Source: Blautia faecis (GTDB taxonomy: Bacteria; Bacillota; Clostridia; Lachnospirales; Lachnospiraceae). From it: a DNA stretch of 64,000 bases. A program made the translations under genes and the position numbers. The stretch spans positions 111,090 through 175,089 of the forward strand of contig NZ_JAJCIA010000003.1 in the NCBI RefSeq assembly GCF_020554845.1, written 5' to 3'. Each line of letters opens with the position of its first letter. The first letter of the stretch is position 1. Below the pieces are notes generated by a model. That model was not told where the DNA came from. It ran no database searches and saw nothing but the letters and a program-made list of their open reading frames with translations. Below are positions 1 through 7,690 of the stretch, in pieces.

Positions 1-1793
1 CAGTTACAGGAAGCAGAAATTCGCTGTCTGAGGCACTTGAACAGACGAAGATTGCTCTTACAGCTGCACGTCATGGAAAGCGGGAAATCATGTTCTATGA
101 GGAGCTTTCAGCGGAGGAAAAAGCCTGTGCTGCTGATGTGGCATTTGCGGAGGTGGCTTCTCTGGAACGTCTGAAGGAAATGACACTTTCCTCCATAGCT
201 CTGAACCTGTTTGACAGAGATGGTGATACTTCTGTGGTTCTTGATATTCTGGCGTTGAAGCTGCAGGAAAAGTACCATCTGGCAGACATTGTGATCACTC
301 ATTTCAATGGAGAATATATGGTAAATAACCTGCTGTACTGCTGGAAAACCTGGGAGAAAAAGGATGGATGGGACGGTATGGTCCACTGTTCTGAGAAGCA
401 ATACCAGCATTTTGTGGAGACACAGGAAATGCAGCAGATTTTGACTTCCGGGGAAAGCATACTGAAAGAGCCGCTGATTCAGCCTTTTGCTTCAGGCAGA
501 AACGATATTGTATTCCATATGACAGACAACGGACAGTATTCCGGAAGTATTGTATTCCAGGACATTGACCAGGAGGTTCTGGAGAAAAAAGAAGAGTGTA
601 AGTGTTTGGAAGAAATCAGCGCAATTATTCAGAACCGGTTGAATCTGGAGCGTCATGATCTTTCTGCCAAGGCGAAATCGGATTTCCTGGCCCGTATGTC
701 TCATGAGATCCGTACTCCTATGAACGGTATTATCGGTATGACGGAGATTGCATTGAAGGATGGACAGACTGAGGAGCGGCGGATCGACTGTCTGAGAAAA
801 ATCGAGCACTCCTCGGAATATCTGCTTGGGCTTATCAACGATATTCTGGATATGTCCAAGATCGAGAGCGGAAAGATGAGGCTGATCGAAGAAAAATGTA
901 ATCTTATGGAAATGATACAGGGACTTCATCCTTTGCTGGAAGCGAAGCTGAACGAAAATAACATTCAGTATATAGCAGATATCCAGCTGAAAAACCATTG
1001 GTTTCTGGCTGACTCCCTAAGGCTGAACCAGGTTCTGGTAAATCTTCTGGGAAATGCGCTGAAGTATTCCAAGCCAGATGGACATGTGTGGCTGACCGTT
1101 CGCGAGACGGAAGAAGAGAAAGGCTTTTCCAATCTGTATTTTCAAGTCAGGGATGATGGAATTGGAATTGCACCTGAGAAACAGCAGCTTATTTTCCGGC
1201 AGTTTGAGCAGGCGGATAATTCTGAAAATGCAAGAAAACAGGGCACTGGTCTTGGTCTTGCCATCAGCAGAAGAATTGTGCGGATGATGGATTCCGATAT
1301 TAAGTTGGAAAGTGAGCCTGGTAAGGGAAGCAGCTTCAGCTTTAACGTGAAGCTTCAGCCGGTAAGCGGAGAGAAGACTACGGTCACCAGCCAGCCGGAG
1401 GAGATCAGCTTCCCGGGAAAAAGAATCCTGGTGGTTGAGGATAATGAGCTGAATATGGAAATTATCTGTACGATTCTTGAAAATTACGGAATTAAAACCG
1501 AGCAGGCAGTTAACGGAAAAGAAGCTGTGCGGCGCATGGAAGAATCCGTTCCCGGATATTACGATATGATCTTTATGGATATTATGATGCCGGAAATGGA
1601 CGGACTGGAAGCAACCCGGACCATCCGGAATCTGGATCGTGAGGATTGCAAAAAGATTCCGATTTACGCAATGAGCGCCAACGCTTTCGACGAGGATGTG
1701 AAACGTTCCCTGGCAAGCGGTATGAACGGACATCTTTCCAAGCCTGTGAATCTGCAGGTGCTGGAGAAAACGCTGCAGAAAGTGCTGGGATAA
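1..1793 (+). CDS. Hybrid sensor histidine kinase/response regulator (5' partial)
   Basis: The reading frame is open to the left edge of the window, so the start lies upstream; the ATG at 90 is internal. In order I see an N-terminal sensor-like region of unassigned family, a HisKA domain with H-box SHEIRTPMNG (phospho-accepting His at 702-704), a HATPase_c domain with NLLGNALKYS (N box), DDGIGIAP (G1) and GTGLGLAI (G2), and a C-terminal receiver domain whose phosphoacceptor Asp is at 1578-1580 (MDIMMPEMDG). There is no DNA-binding output domain, so the phosphate is probably relayed to another protein or used to control the protein itself. No membrane segment is visible in the part present. The signal sensed is unknown. 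Confident as a family call; the N-terminal domain content is not known. Confidence 0.93.
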   Translation, partial: VTGSRNSLSEALEQTKIALTAARHGKREIMFYEELSAEEKACAADVAFAEVASLERLKEMTLSSIALNLFDRDGDTSVVLDILALKLQEKYHLADIVITHFNGEYMVNNLLYCWKTWEKKDGWDGMVHCSEKQYQHFVETQEMQQILTSGESILKEPLIQPFASGRNDIVFHMTDNGQYSGSIVFQDIDQEVLEKKEECKCLEEISAIIQNRLNLERHDLSAKAKSDFLARMSHEIRTPMNGIIGMTEIALKDGQTEERRIDCLRKIEHSSEYLLGLINDILDMSKIESGKMRLIEEKCNLMEMIQGLHPLLEAKLNENNIQYIADIQLKNHWFLADSLRLNQVLVNLLGNALKYSKPDGHVWLTVRETEEEKGFSNLYFQVRDDGIGIAPEKQQLIFRQFEQADNSENARKQGTGLGLAISRRIVRMMDSDIKLESEPGKGSSFSFNVKLQPVSGEKTTVTSQPEEISFPGKRILVVEDNELNMEIICTILENYGIKTEQAVNGKEAVRRMEESVPGYYDMIFMDIMMPEMDGLEATRTIRNLDREDCKKIPIYAMSANAFDEDVKRSLASGMNGHLSKPVNLQVLEKTLQKVLG

Positions 1794-1843
1794 AAATAAA
1801 TGGTTTTTTAATGCATCTTGTGCAATATATTGACAGTTTGTGA

Positions 1844-1870
1844 TAACCCCGTCTTTTACAGACGGGGTTA
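1844..1870 (+). terminator. Hairpin terminator after the hybrid kinase
   Basis: A perfect 10-bp stem (TAACCCCGTC at 1844-1853, GACGGGGTTA at 1861-1870) has a 7-nt loop and is followed by a T-rich but interrupted stretch. It sits between the kinase stop at 1793 and the GH3 start at 1911. Termination is plausible, but the U-tract is weak. Confidence 0.55.
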
Positions 1871-1910
1871 TGTTATATTTATGGCAATATAGAAGGGAGC
1901 GATCACAAGC

Positions 1911-4346
1911 ATGAAATATCAGAATATCATAGATAACATGACCCTGAAGGAAAAAGCCGCATTCCTCAGCGGAAAAAGCGAGTGGCAGACAAGAGATTTC
2001 CCGCGTCTGGATATCCCGGCGATTTTCTGTTCAGACGGACCGAATGGTGTGCGTAAACAGGCTGGAGCAGGAGATCATCTGGGAATCAATCCAGCAGTAC
2101 CGGCAACCTGTTTTCCTACAGCGGCAGCTATGGCAAACAGCTGGGATGAAGAGCTGGAGCAGAGGGTAGGCGTTGCCCTTGGTGAAGAATCCATGGAAGA
2201 AGACGTAAACGTTCTTCTTGGACCTGGACTGAACATTAAGAGAAATCCTCTCTGTGGACGTAACTTCGAGTATTTTTCCGAGGATCCTTATCTTTCCGGA
2301 AAAATGGCAGCTGCTTTTATCCGCGGTGTGCAGAGCACAGGAGCAGCAGCCTGCGCAAAGCATTTCGCTGTAAACAGCCAGGAGCTTCGCCGTATGGCAA
2401 TGAACGCAGTGGTAGATGAGAGAACTCTCCGTGAGATCTACCTCACCGGTTTTGAGATTGCCATCAAAGAGGGTGGCGCGAAAACGGTTATGAGCAGCTA
2501 CAACGAGGTAAACGGTGTTTACGCCAACGAAAACGAGCATCTGCTGAAAGACATTCTCCGTGACGAGTGGGGCTTCGAAGGCTCTGTTATCACTGACTGG
2601 GGTGCTTCTAACGACCATTCTCTCGGTGTAAAGAACGGTTCTACCCTGGAAATGCCGACTCCGGGACTTGATGCAGCGAGAGAGCTTCTTGCCAGCGTAG
2701 AAAGCGGCAAGATCAGCGAGAAGGACATTGACGAGCGCGTAGACGAGCTTCTTGATCTGGTACTTACCACCACCGAGAATGCAAAGCATTATAAAAAAGT
2801 GGCAGACAAGAAAGCCCTTCATGAGGAGCACCACAAGCTGGCACGTCTTGCCTGCGAGAACAGCGCAGTACTTCTGAAAAATGAGGACGGAATCCTTCCG
2901 GTTGGAGCGAAGGTTCAGGCAGCCGTAATCGGTGACTTTGCTTTTGATCCAAGATACCAGGGCGCAGGTTCTTCCATGGTAAACTCCACAAAAGTAGATT
3001 CCATCAAGGACATGCTGGAGACCAGCGGAATCTCTGTGACTGGAATTGTACGCGGTTATCAGCGCGATGGCAAGGAAGACGAAGCTATGAAAAAAGAGGC
3101 CGTAGATCTTGCCCGCCGTTCTGATGTGGTTCTGTTTTTCTTCGGATTGAACGAGAAAAGCGAGACAGAAGGTCTTGACCGCAAGCATCTCCGCATTCCG
3201 CAGAACCAGATCAACCTGATCCAGGAGCTGGCAAAAGCCAACGCAAACATGATTGGTATCATCAGTGCAGGTTCTGTTATTGAAATGCCATGGCACCATC
3301 ATTTCAAAGCCCTGCTTCACACCGCTCTCATGGGTCAGGCAGGTGCAGGTGCAGTGCTTGATATTCTTTCCGGTAAAGTCAACCCATCCGGAAAGCTTGC
3401 TGAAACTTACATTAAGAAATATGAGGATACTCCTTCTTACAATTACTATCCGTCACAGGAGCGGAACTCTGAGTACAGAGAGGGAATTTACGTAGGATAC
3501 CGCTACTTCGACACCGCAGGTGTGCCGGTAAACTATCCATTTGGATATGGTCTTTCCTACACTACATTTGAATATGACAATCTTCAGGTGAAGCCGGATG
3601 GGGCGACGTTTACCCTTCGCAACACCGGAAAGTATGATGGTGCAGAGATTGCCCAGCTTTATGTAGGACTTCCGGGAGCAAAAGTTTTCCGCCCGGTCAA
3701 GGAGCTGAAAGGCTTTTCCAAGGTGTTCTTAAAGGCAGGCGAGGAGAAAACCGTTACCATTAAGTTCGACGACAAGACATTCCGTTACTGGAATATGAAG
3801 ACAAATAAATGGGAAGTAGAAGGCGGCGTTTACAGCATTATGATCGGTGCAAGCTGTGCGGATATCCGTCTTCAGGATTCTCTTGCCATTATCGGAACCA
3901 CTGAGGTAATGCCATACTATACTAACCGCATTTCTTCTTACGTGGAGGGAAAAATCCAGCAGGTCGTAAATGAGGAGTACGAGACGATCCTGGGACATTC
4001 CATTCCGGACGGAAGTTGGAGCGGCGAGCTTGGCATGAACGATGCCCTTTGCCAGATGTATTACGCAAAGAGCGGAATTGCCCGCTTCATCTGTAAGAAG
4101 CTGGGTGAAAAGTTGAAAAAGAGCGAGGCAGCGGGAATTCCGGATCTCAACACCTTGTTCCAGTATAACATGCCATTCCGTGCAATCGCTAAGATGACAG
4201 GCGGTATGGTTTCCATGGAAATGGTAGAGGGACTTCTAAAGGTTGTAAACGGTCATTTCAGCGGACTTGGAAAAGTAATCAGCGGATTTTTCAGAAACCA
4301 GAAGCTGAACAAGCAGTATGAGAAAGATCTGGAAGAGCAGAAATAG
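1911..4346 (+). CDS. Glycoside hydrolase family 3 (beta-glucosidase-like)
   Basis: An 811-residue GH3 enzyme that hydrolyses terminal beta-linked sugars by a retaining mechanism. The GH3 N-terminal barrel comes first, with the nucleophile Asp229 in VITDWGA; the GH3 C-terminal domain starts near residue 315 (LARLACENSAVLLKNEDG), and a fibronectin-III-like domain lies around 545-640. About 140 further C-terminal residues, rich in helix-forming sequence, exceed the usual family length and have no assignment. There is no signal peptide, so it should act in the cytoplasm on imported oligosaccharides. The start is supported by AGAAGGGAGCG upstream. The stop overlaps the ribosome binding site of the GtrA-like gene, so the two are probably co-transcribed. 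The exact glycoside cannot be read from the sequence. Confidence 0.93.
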   Translation: MKYQNIIDNMTLKEKAAFLSGKSEWQTRDFPRLDIPAIFCSDGPNGVRKQAGAGDHLGINPAVPATCFPTAAAMANSWDEELEQRVGVALGEESMEEDVNVLLGPGLNIKRNPLCGRNFEYFSEDPYLSGKMAAAFIRGVQSTGAAACAKHFAVNSQELRRMAMNAVVDERTLREIYLTGFEIAIKEGGAKTVMSSYNEVNGVYANENEHLLKDILRDEWGFEGSVITDWGASNDHSLGVKNGSTLEMPTPGLDAARELLASVESGKISEKDIDERVDELLDLVLTTTENAKHYKKVADKKALHEEHHKLARLACENSAVLLKNEDGILPVGAKVQAAVIGDFAFDPRYQGAGSSMVNSTKVDSIKDMLETSGISVTGIVRGYQRDGKEDEAMKKEAVDLARRSDVVLFFFGLNEKSETEGLDRKHLRIPQNQINLIQELAKANANMIGIISAGSVIEMPWHHHFKALLHTALMGQAGAGAVLDILSGKVNPSGKLAETYIKKYEDTPSYNYYPSQERNSEYREGIYVGYRYFDTAGVPVNYPFGYGLSYTTFEYDNLQVKPDGATFTLRNTGKYDGAEIAQLYVGLPGAKVFRPVKELKGFSKVFLKAGEEKTVTIKFDDKTFRYWNMKTNKWEVEGGVYSIMIGASCADIRLQDSLAIIGTTEVMPYYTNRISSYVEGKIQQVVNEEYETILGHSIPDGSWSGELGMNDALCQMYYAKSGIARFICKKLGEKLKKSEAAGIPDLNTLFQYNMPFRAIAKMTGGMVSMEMVEGLLKVVNGHFSGLGKVISGFFRNQKLNKQYEKDLEEQK

Positions 4347-4359
4347 GAGGAGTATCATT

Positions 4360-4863
4360 ATGGGAAAAATCAAACAGTTAATCGAAGATCACCCAAACAT
4401 CTGGGAGTTTATTAAATTTAACGTATTATCCAACTGCGCAACTATTACAAACTTCATTATCATGTGGCTGTGCACCGGTTTTATTTTCAAAAGCTTTGCA
4501 AATACACCATTTAAGTTTCTGGTGTTCAATTACGCAGATAATATCGAGTCCAATCTTGGTTTATGTGGATTTTTAAGCTTTTTGGTTGCAACTGCAGCAG
4601 CTCAGACCGTAAACTTCTTTGTACAGAAGAATCTGGTTTTCAAATCCAATGCAGCGTTTGAGAAGGCTGTACCGAAATACATTGTACTTGCAGTTGTGCT
4701 GGTGCTTGTATCCGCAGCACTTCCGGCTTACAGCCAGAGCTTTTTCGTAAACATCGGTATTTCCGAAGCACTTGCACCTACACTCGCAAATGTTCTGAAC
4801 ATTCTGGTTCAGGTAGTTCTCAGCTACCCGACCATGAAATTCTGGATCATGCCGAACAAATAA
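4360..4863 (+). CDS. GtrA-like family membrane protein
   Basis: A 167-residue protein with about four hydrophobic membrane segments and the GtrA-type opening (IKFNVLSNCATITNFIIMW). GtrA proteins are thought to move lipid-linked sugars across the membrane or to assist glycosyltransferases. The ATG at 4360 is chosen because AGGAGG sits at 4345-4350, overlapping the GH3 stop; the frame is open further upstream to an ATG at 4318, but that would overlap GH3. The pairing with a glycosidase suggests a role in cell-surface or polysaccharide sugar metabolism, which is inference. Confidence 0.8.
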   Translation: MGKIKQLIEDHPNIWEFIKFNVLSNCATITNFIIMWLCTGFIFKSFANTPFKFLVFNYADNIESNLGLCGFLSFLVATAAAQTVNFFVQKNLVFKSNAAFEKAVPKYIVLAVVLVLVSAALPAYSQSFFVNIGISEALAPTLANVLNILVQVVLSYPTMKFWIMPNK

Positions 4864-4878
4864 AGATGATTGTTCTTT

Positions 4879-4909
4879 ACCCGGATTGCCTTGCAGTCCG
4901 GGTTTTTTA
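4879..4909 (+). terminator. Rho-independent terminator after GtrA-like gene
   Basis: ACCCGGA (4879-4885) pairs with TCCGGGT (4897-4903), and the stem is followed by a T run. It ends the GH3-GtrA transcription unit. Confidence 0.85.
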
Positions 4910-4913
4910 ATGC

Positions 4914-5077
4914 TAGAGCGTGTTTGAAAAAGGCTTTCTGCAAGATGTGCGTCACAATTTGTGGGAGATTTCGCTCGGATGAGGGCGCCGTAGCGGGCTA
5001 CGGCAACCGAATTCGGGTGAAATCTCCCGCAAAGTGGGGCGTGCAGATTGCGGGAATGATTTTTCAAACACGCTCTA
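4914..5077. repeat. Full-length 164-bp MITE-like palindromic repeat
   Basis: The ends are perfect 18-bp inverted repeats (TAGAGCGTGTTTGAAAAA and its complement at 5060-5077). Inside, GGGAGATTTC pairs with GAAATCTCCC, and a central GCCGTAG/CTACGGC hairpin lies within that, so the whole element can fold on itself. It has no credible ORF. The outermost TA on each side could be a duplicated TA target, as made by mariner/IS630-type enzymes; this is inference. Partial copies with the same ends occur at about 6627, 6755, 15202, 21317, 26270, 31978, 33783 and 43133. It lies between a terminator and the htrA gene. Confidence 0.8.
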
Positions 5078-5201
5078 ATATTAAAAGGCGGAATTTAACA
5101 ATTTAAACACATTTTTCCCACAAAGAGAACACAAATTGTCTATATACTGTGAACTATCAAATGAAAAGAACATAAAGGAGTTTCTAAAGGAGGCTTTTAT
5201 C

Positions 5202-6599
5202 ATGAAGAATAGAAATGAAGAATTAAAGAGAAAACTTAAAAAGGCAGCAAGCATTAGTCTTTGTGCTGTACTGGCAGGTGGTCTTGCAGCAGGAACATAT
5301 ACAGGAGTTAACTATCTGACAGGCTATGAGCAGAGCGTACAGGCAGCAAGCGAAGATAAGGTTGAGCTGCTGAAATCCGAGAAGAAATCGGATGATTCCA
5401 AGGATGACAGCAAAGATGAGAGTACAGCAAAGGGCAGCCTTGATGTATCTGATATTGTAGAAGCGGCAATGCCAAGCATCGTTTCCATTACAACCAAATC
5501 TGTAGAAGAGGTTCAGAGCTACTACGGAATGTTTGGTCAGTACGGTGCTTATTCACCATCCCAGGAACAGGAGGTTCAGGGAAGCGGTTCCGGTATTATC
5601 ATTGGTAAGAATGATTCCGAGCTTCTGATCGCAACCAACTATCATGTAGTAGAAGGTGCGGAGACCTTATCTGTTGGCTTCTGTGACAGCACAGCATGTG
5701 AGGCTAAGGTAAAAGGTTATGACAGCGAGAAGGATCTTGCTGTTGTAGCAGTTTCCCTGGATGATATTGACAGCGATACAATGGATGCCATTACGATCGC
5801 AACCATCGGTAATTCCGATGACCTGAAGGTTGGTGCACAGGTTGTTGCAATTGGTAATGCACTTGGTTATGGTCAGTCCGTAACAACTGGTATTGTAAGT
5901 GCCAAGAACCGTCAGCTGAATTCTGATGATACAGTCGGCGATTATGACAGCGACAGCAATTCCGCTACAAACCTGATCCAGACAGATGCAGCAATCAACC
6001 CAGGCAACAGCGGCGGTGCTCTTCTGAACATGAACGGTGAGGTTGTTGGTATCAACTCTGCAAAGCTTGCTTCCACAGAGGTTGAGGGTATCGGTTATGC
6101 AATTGCAATTTCTGATGTAACAGATACGCTGGAGAGCCTGATGAATGAGGAGACCAGAGATAAAGTTGATAACCACGGTGTTCTGGGAATCACAGTTCGG
6201 AGTGTTGACAGTGAAGTAAGTGAAGCATATGGTGTTCCGGAAGGCGTTCTTGTAAGAGACGTAACAGAAGGCGGTGCAGCTGATAAGGCTGGCATTGAAG
6301 CAAAATCCATCATTACAAAATTTGCAGGCAAGGTTGTTACAACCAAGGAACAGCTGATTGATTTCCTTTCCTACTACGAGCCCGGTGAGGATGTAGAGCT
6401 TACCCTTGAAGTTCCGAATGGAAAAGGTTACAAAGAAGAGACGGTAACTGTAACTCTTGGTAAGAACACAAATACACAGAGTACGGATTCCAAGGACAAC
6501 GGTGACGGTCAGGGAAGCAGCCAGGATGATAATCTTCTGGAAGACTGGGAGAATAACGAAGGCGGCTCAGGTCTCCAGTACGGCGAGGGCTGGAATTAA
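5202..6599 (+). CDS. htrA: HtrA/DegP-type serine protease with PDZ domain
   Basis: A 465-residue membrane-anchored quality-control protease that degrades misfolded extracytoplasmic proteins. A positively charged N-terminus leads into one hydrophobic anchor (about residues 15-37) and an acidic, Ser/Asp-rich linker. The trypsin-like domain carries the triad His148 (ATNYHVV), Asp178 (EKDLAVV) and Ser270 (NPGNSGGAL). One PDZ domain follows at about 345-430, and the C-terminal tail is Gly/Asn/Asp-rich. The ATG at 5202 follows AAAGGAGG with good spacing; an in-frame ATG at 5136 lacks such a site. The gene stands alone, flanked by MITE-like copies on both sides. Confidence 0.95.
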   Translation: MKNRNEELKRKLKKAASISLCAVLAGGLAAGTYTGVNYLTGYEQSVQAASEDKVELLKSEKKSDDSKDDSKDESTAKGSLDVSDIVEAAMPSIVSITTKSVEEVQSYYGMFGQYGAYSPSQEQEVQGSGSGIIIGKNDSELLIATNYHVVEGAETLSVGFCDSTACEAKVKGYDSEKDLAVVAVSLDDIDSDTMDAITIATIGNSDDLKVGAQVVAIGNALGYGQSVTTGIVSAKNRQLNSDDTVGDYDSDSNSATNLIQTDAAINPGNSGGALLNMNGEVVGINSAKLASTEVEGIGYAIAISDVTDTLESLMNEETRDKVDNHGVLGITVRSVDSEVSEAYGVPEGVLVRDVTEGGAADKAGIEAKSIITKFAGKVVTTKEQLIDFLSYYEPGEDVELTLEVPNGKGYKEETVTVTLGKNTNTQSTDSKDNGDGQGSSQDDNLLEDWENNEGGSGLQYGEGWN

Positions 6600-6626
6600 A
6601 CACTTGGGCGAATACGCTCTAGTAAG

Positions 6627-6664
6627 GCATACAGATTGCCGGAATGCTTTTTAGACACGCTCTA
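6627..6664. repeat. Partial MITE-like repeat copy
   Basis: The segment CAGATTGCCGGAATGC...ACACGCTCTA matches the right end of the full copy at 4914-5077, with a few changes. A second terminal motif, TACGCTCTA, lies just before it (6613-6621). Confidence 0.65.
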
Positions 6665-6717
6665 AGGCAGGAGAACCGGGATTGATTCAGCCACGGAAAT
6701 GTAAATAATAGAATGAG

Positions 6718-6755
6718 AGAGGTTCATCTGTAAAAAAGGTGGACCTCTTTTTTTC
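6718..6755 (+). terminator. Rho-independent terminator downstream of htrA
   Basis: AGAGGTTCATC and GGTGGACCTCT form a stem with two G-U pairs, followed by eight T. It lies 120 bp after the htrA stop with no gene in between. Confidence 0.75.
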
Positions 6756-6815
6756 GGGCAAACTCTCCCACAAAGCGGGGCGTGCCGATTGAGAAACTGA
6801 TTTTCAAACATACTA
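6755..6815. repeat. Partial MITE-like repeat copy (right half)
   Basis: It aligns along its length with the right half of the 4914-5077 element: CTCCCACAAAGCGGGGCGTG, then an imperfect ATTTTCAAACA end. The final CGCTCTA is degraded. Confidence 0.7.
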
Positions 6816-6859
6816 TGCTTTGAAATAGTTAGAAAACACATAGAAAATTGAATAACAGA

Positions 6860-6888
6860 TTGCGTAACCTACATTAAAAAGGTATAAT
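6860..6888 (+). promoter_or_regulatory. Sigma-A promoter for the HAD/GGDEF pair
   Basis: The -35 TTGCGT (6860-6865) and -10 TATAAT (6883-6888) are separated by 17 bp. Transcription would begin near 6895, giving a leader of about 64 nt before the HAD start at 6959. Confidence 0.7.
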
Positions 6889-6958
6889 TATTTTATTGTC
6901 GGCAGACTGCGGCATAATATTTTTAAGAATTATACGAACAAGGAAAAGAGTCAGTAAA

Positions 6959-7687
6959 ATGAACAACGAAAGATTTCTGGTTTTCGATATAGATGATACC
7001 TTATATAGCCAGATGGAGCCGTTGCTTACAGCCTGTGAGTTCAGTCTGGGCAGGAAGCTTCCGGATCCGGAGCTGTTTTACCGGATCTTCGGGAAAAGAA
7101 GCGCTGAAATGTTTCTGTTCAGCGAGAGTGGACAGGTTTCCATTCATGAATCCCGGATTTACAGAATTGAAAATACTATGAAAGACCTGGGAATTCCCTT
7201 TACCAGAGAGCAGGCAGAGCTCTTCCAGAAGAGATATAAAGAGAATCAGTCCCATCTTCATGTTTCAGGGGTAATGACACAACTGCTGGACGAATGCGAA
7301 GCTGCCGGAGTGAAAATGGGCGTGATCACCAACGGACCTTTTTCCCATCAGGTTCAGAAGTTTCACACACTGGGACTTGATAAATGGTTTACAGAGGATC
7401 AGCTGATCGTGTCTGCAGGTGTGGGCGTGGTCAAGCCGGATGTGAAGATATTCCGCATGGCAGAAGAAAAATGGGGAATGAAGCCGGAGAATACTTTTAT
7501 GATCGGGGATTCTCTGGAGAATGACATTGCAGGTGCAAAAAATGCCGGATGGAAGACCATCTGGATGAACCATCACCGTTATACGGTTCCGGAAGGTATG
7601 GAAAAACCAGATTATATTGCATATACAGAGGAAGAGTTGAGAAAGCTTATTGTCCAAATATGCTTTACAACGAAGAAGGATGGATAA
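6959..7687 (+). CDS. HAD-superfamily hydrolase
   Basis: A 242-residue phosphatase-like protein with the four HAD motifs: DIDDT near the N-terminus (nucleophile Asp), VITNG, the Lys of GVVKPD, and IGDSLENDIAGA. A helical cap lies between motifs I and II, as in small-molecule phosphatases of the YjjG/Gph group. The ATG at 6959 is preferred because the promoter -10 at 6883 makes the ATG at 6896 essentially leaderless; the ribosome binding site is weak (GGAAAAGAG). The next gene starts 3 bp after the stop, so the two are an operon. The substrate is unknown. Confidence 0.88.
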   Translation: MNNERFLVFDIDDTLYSQMEPLLTACEFSLGRKLPDPELFYRIFGKRSAEMFLFSESGQVSIHESRIYRIENTMKDLGIPFTREQAELFQKRYKENQSHLHVSGVMTQLLDECEAAGVKMGVITNGPFSHQVQKFHTLGLDKWFTEDQLIVSAGVGVVKPDVKIFRMAEEKWGMKPENTFMIGDSLENDIAGAKNAGWKTIWMNHHRYTVPEGMEKPDYIAYTEEELRKLIVQICFTTKKDG

Positions 7688-7690
7688 AGT

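Noticed and set aside
1830..1835. TTGACA as promoter for the GH3 gene
   Set aside because: No -10 at proper spacing; the expected position falls in the terminator loop. The GH3 promoter could not be located.
4573..5106. ORFs on both strands crossing 4870-5106
   Set aside because: They arise from the palindromic repeat and from the opposite strand of the GtrA-like gene; no ribosome binding sites.
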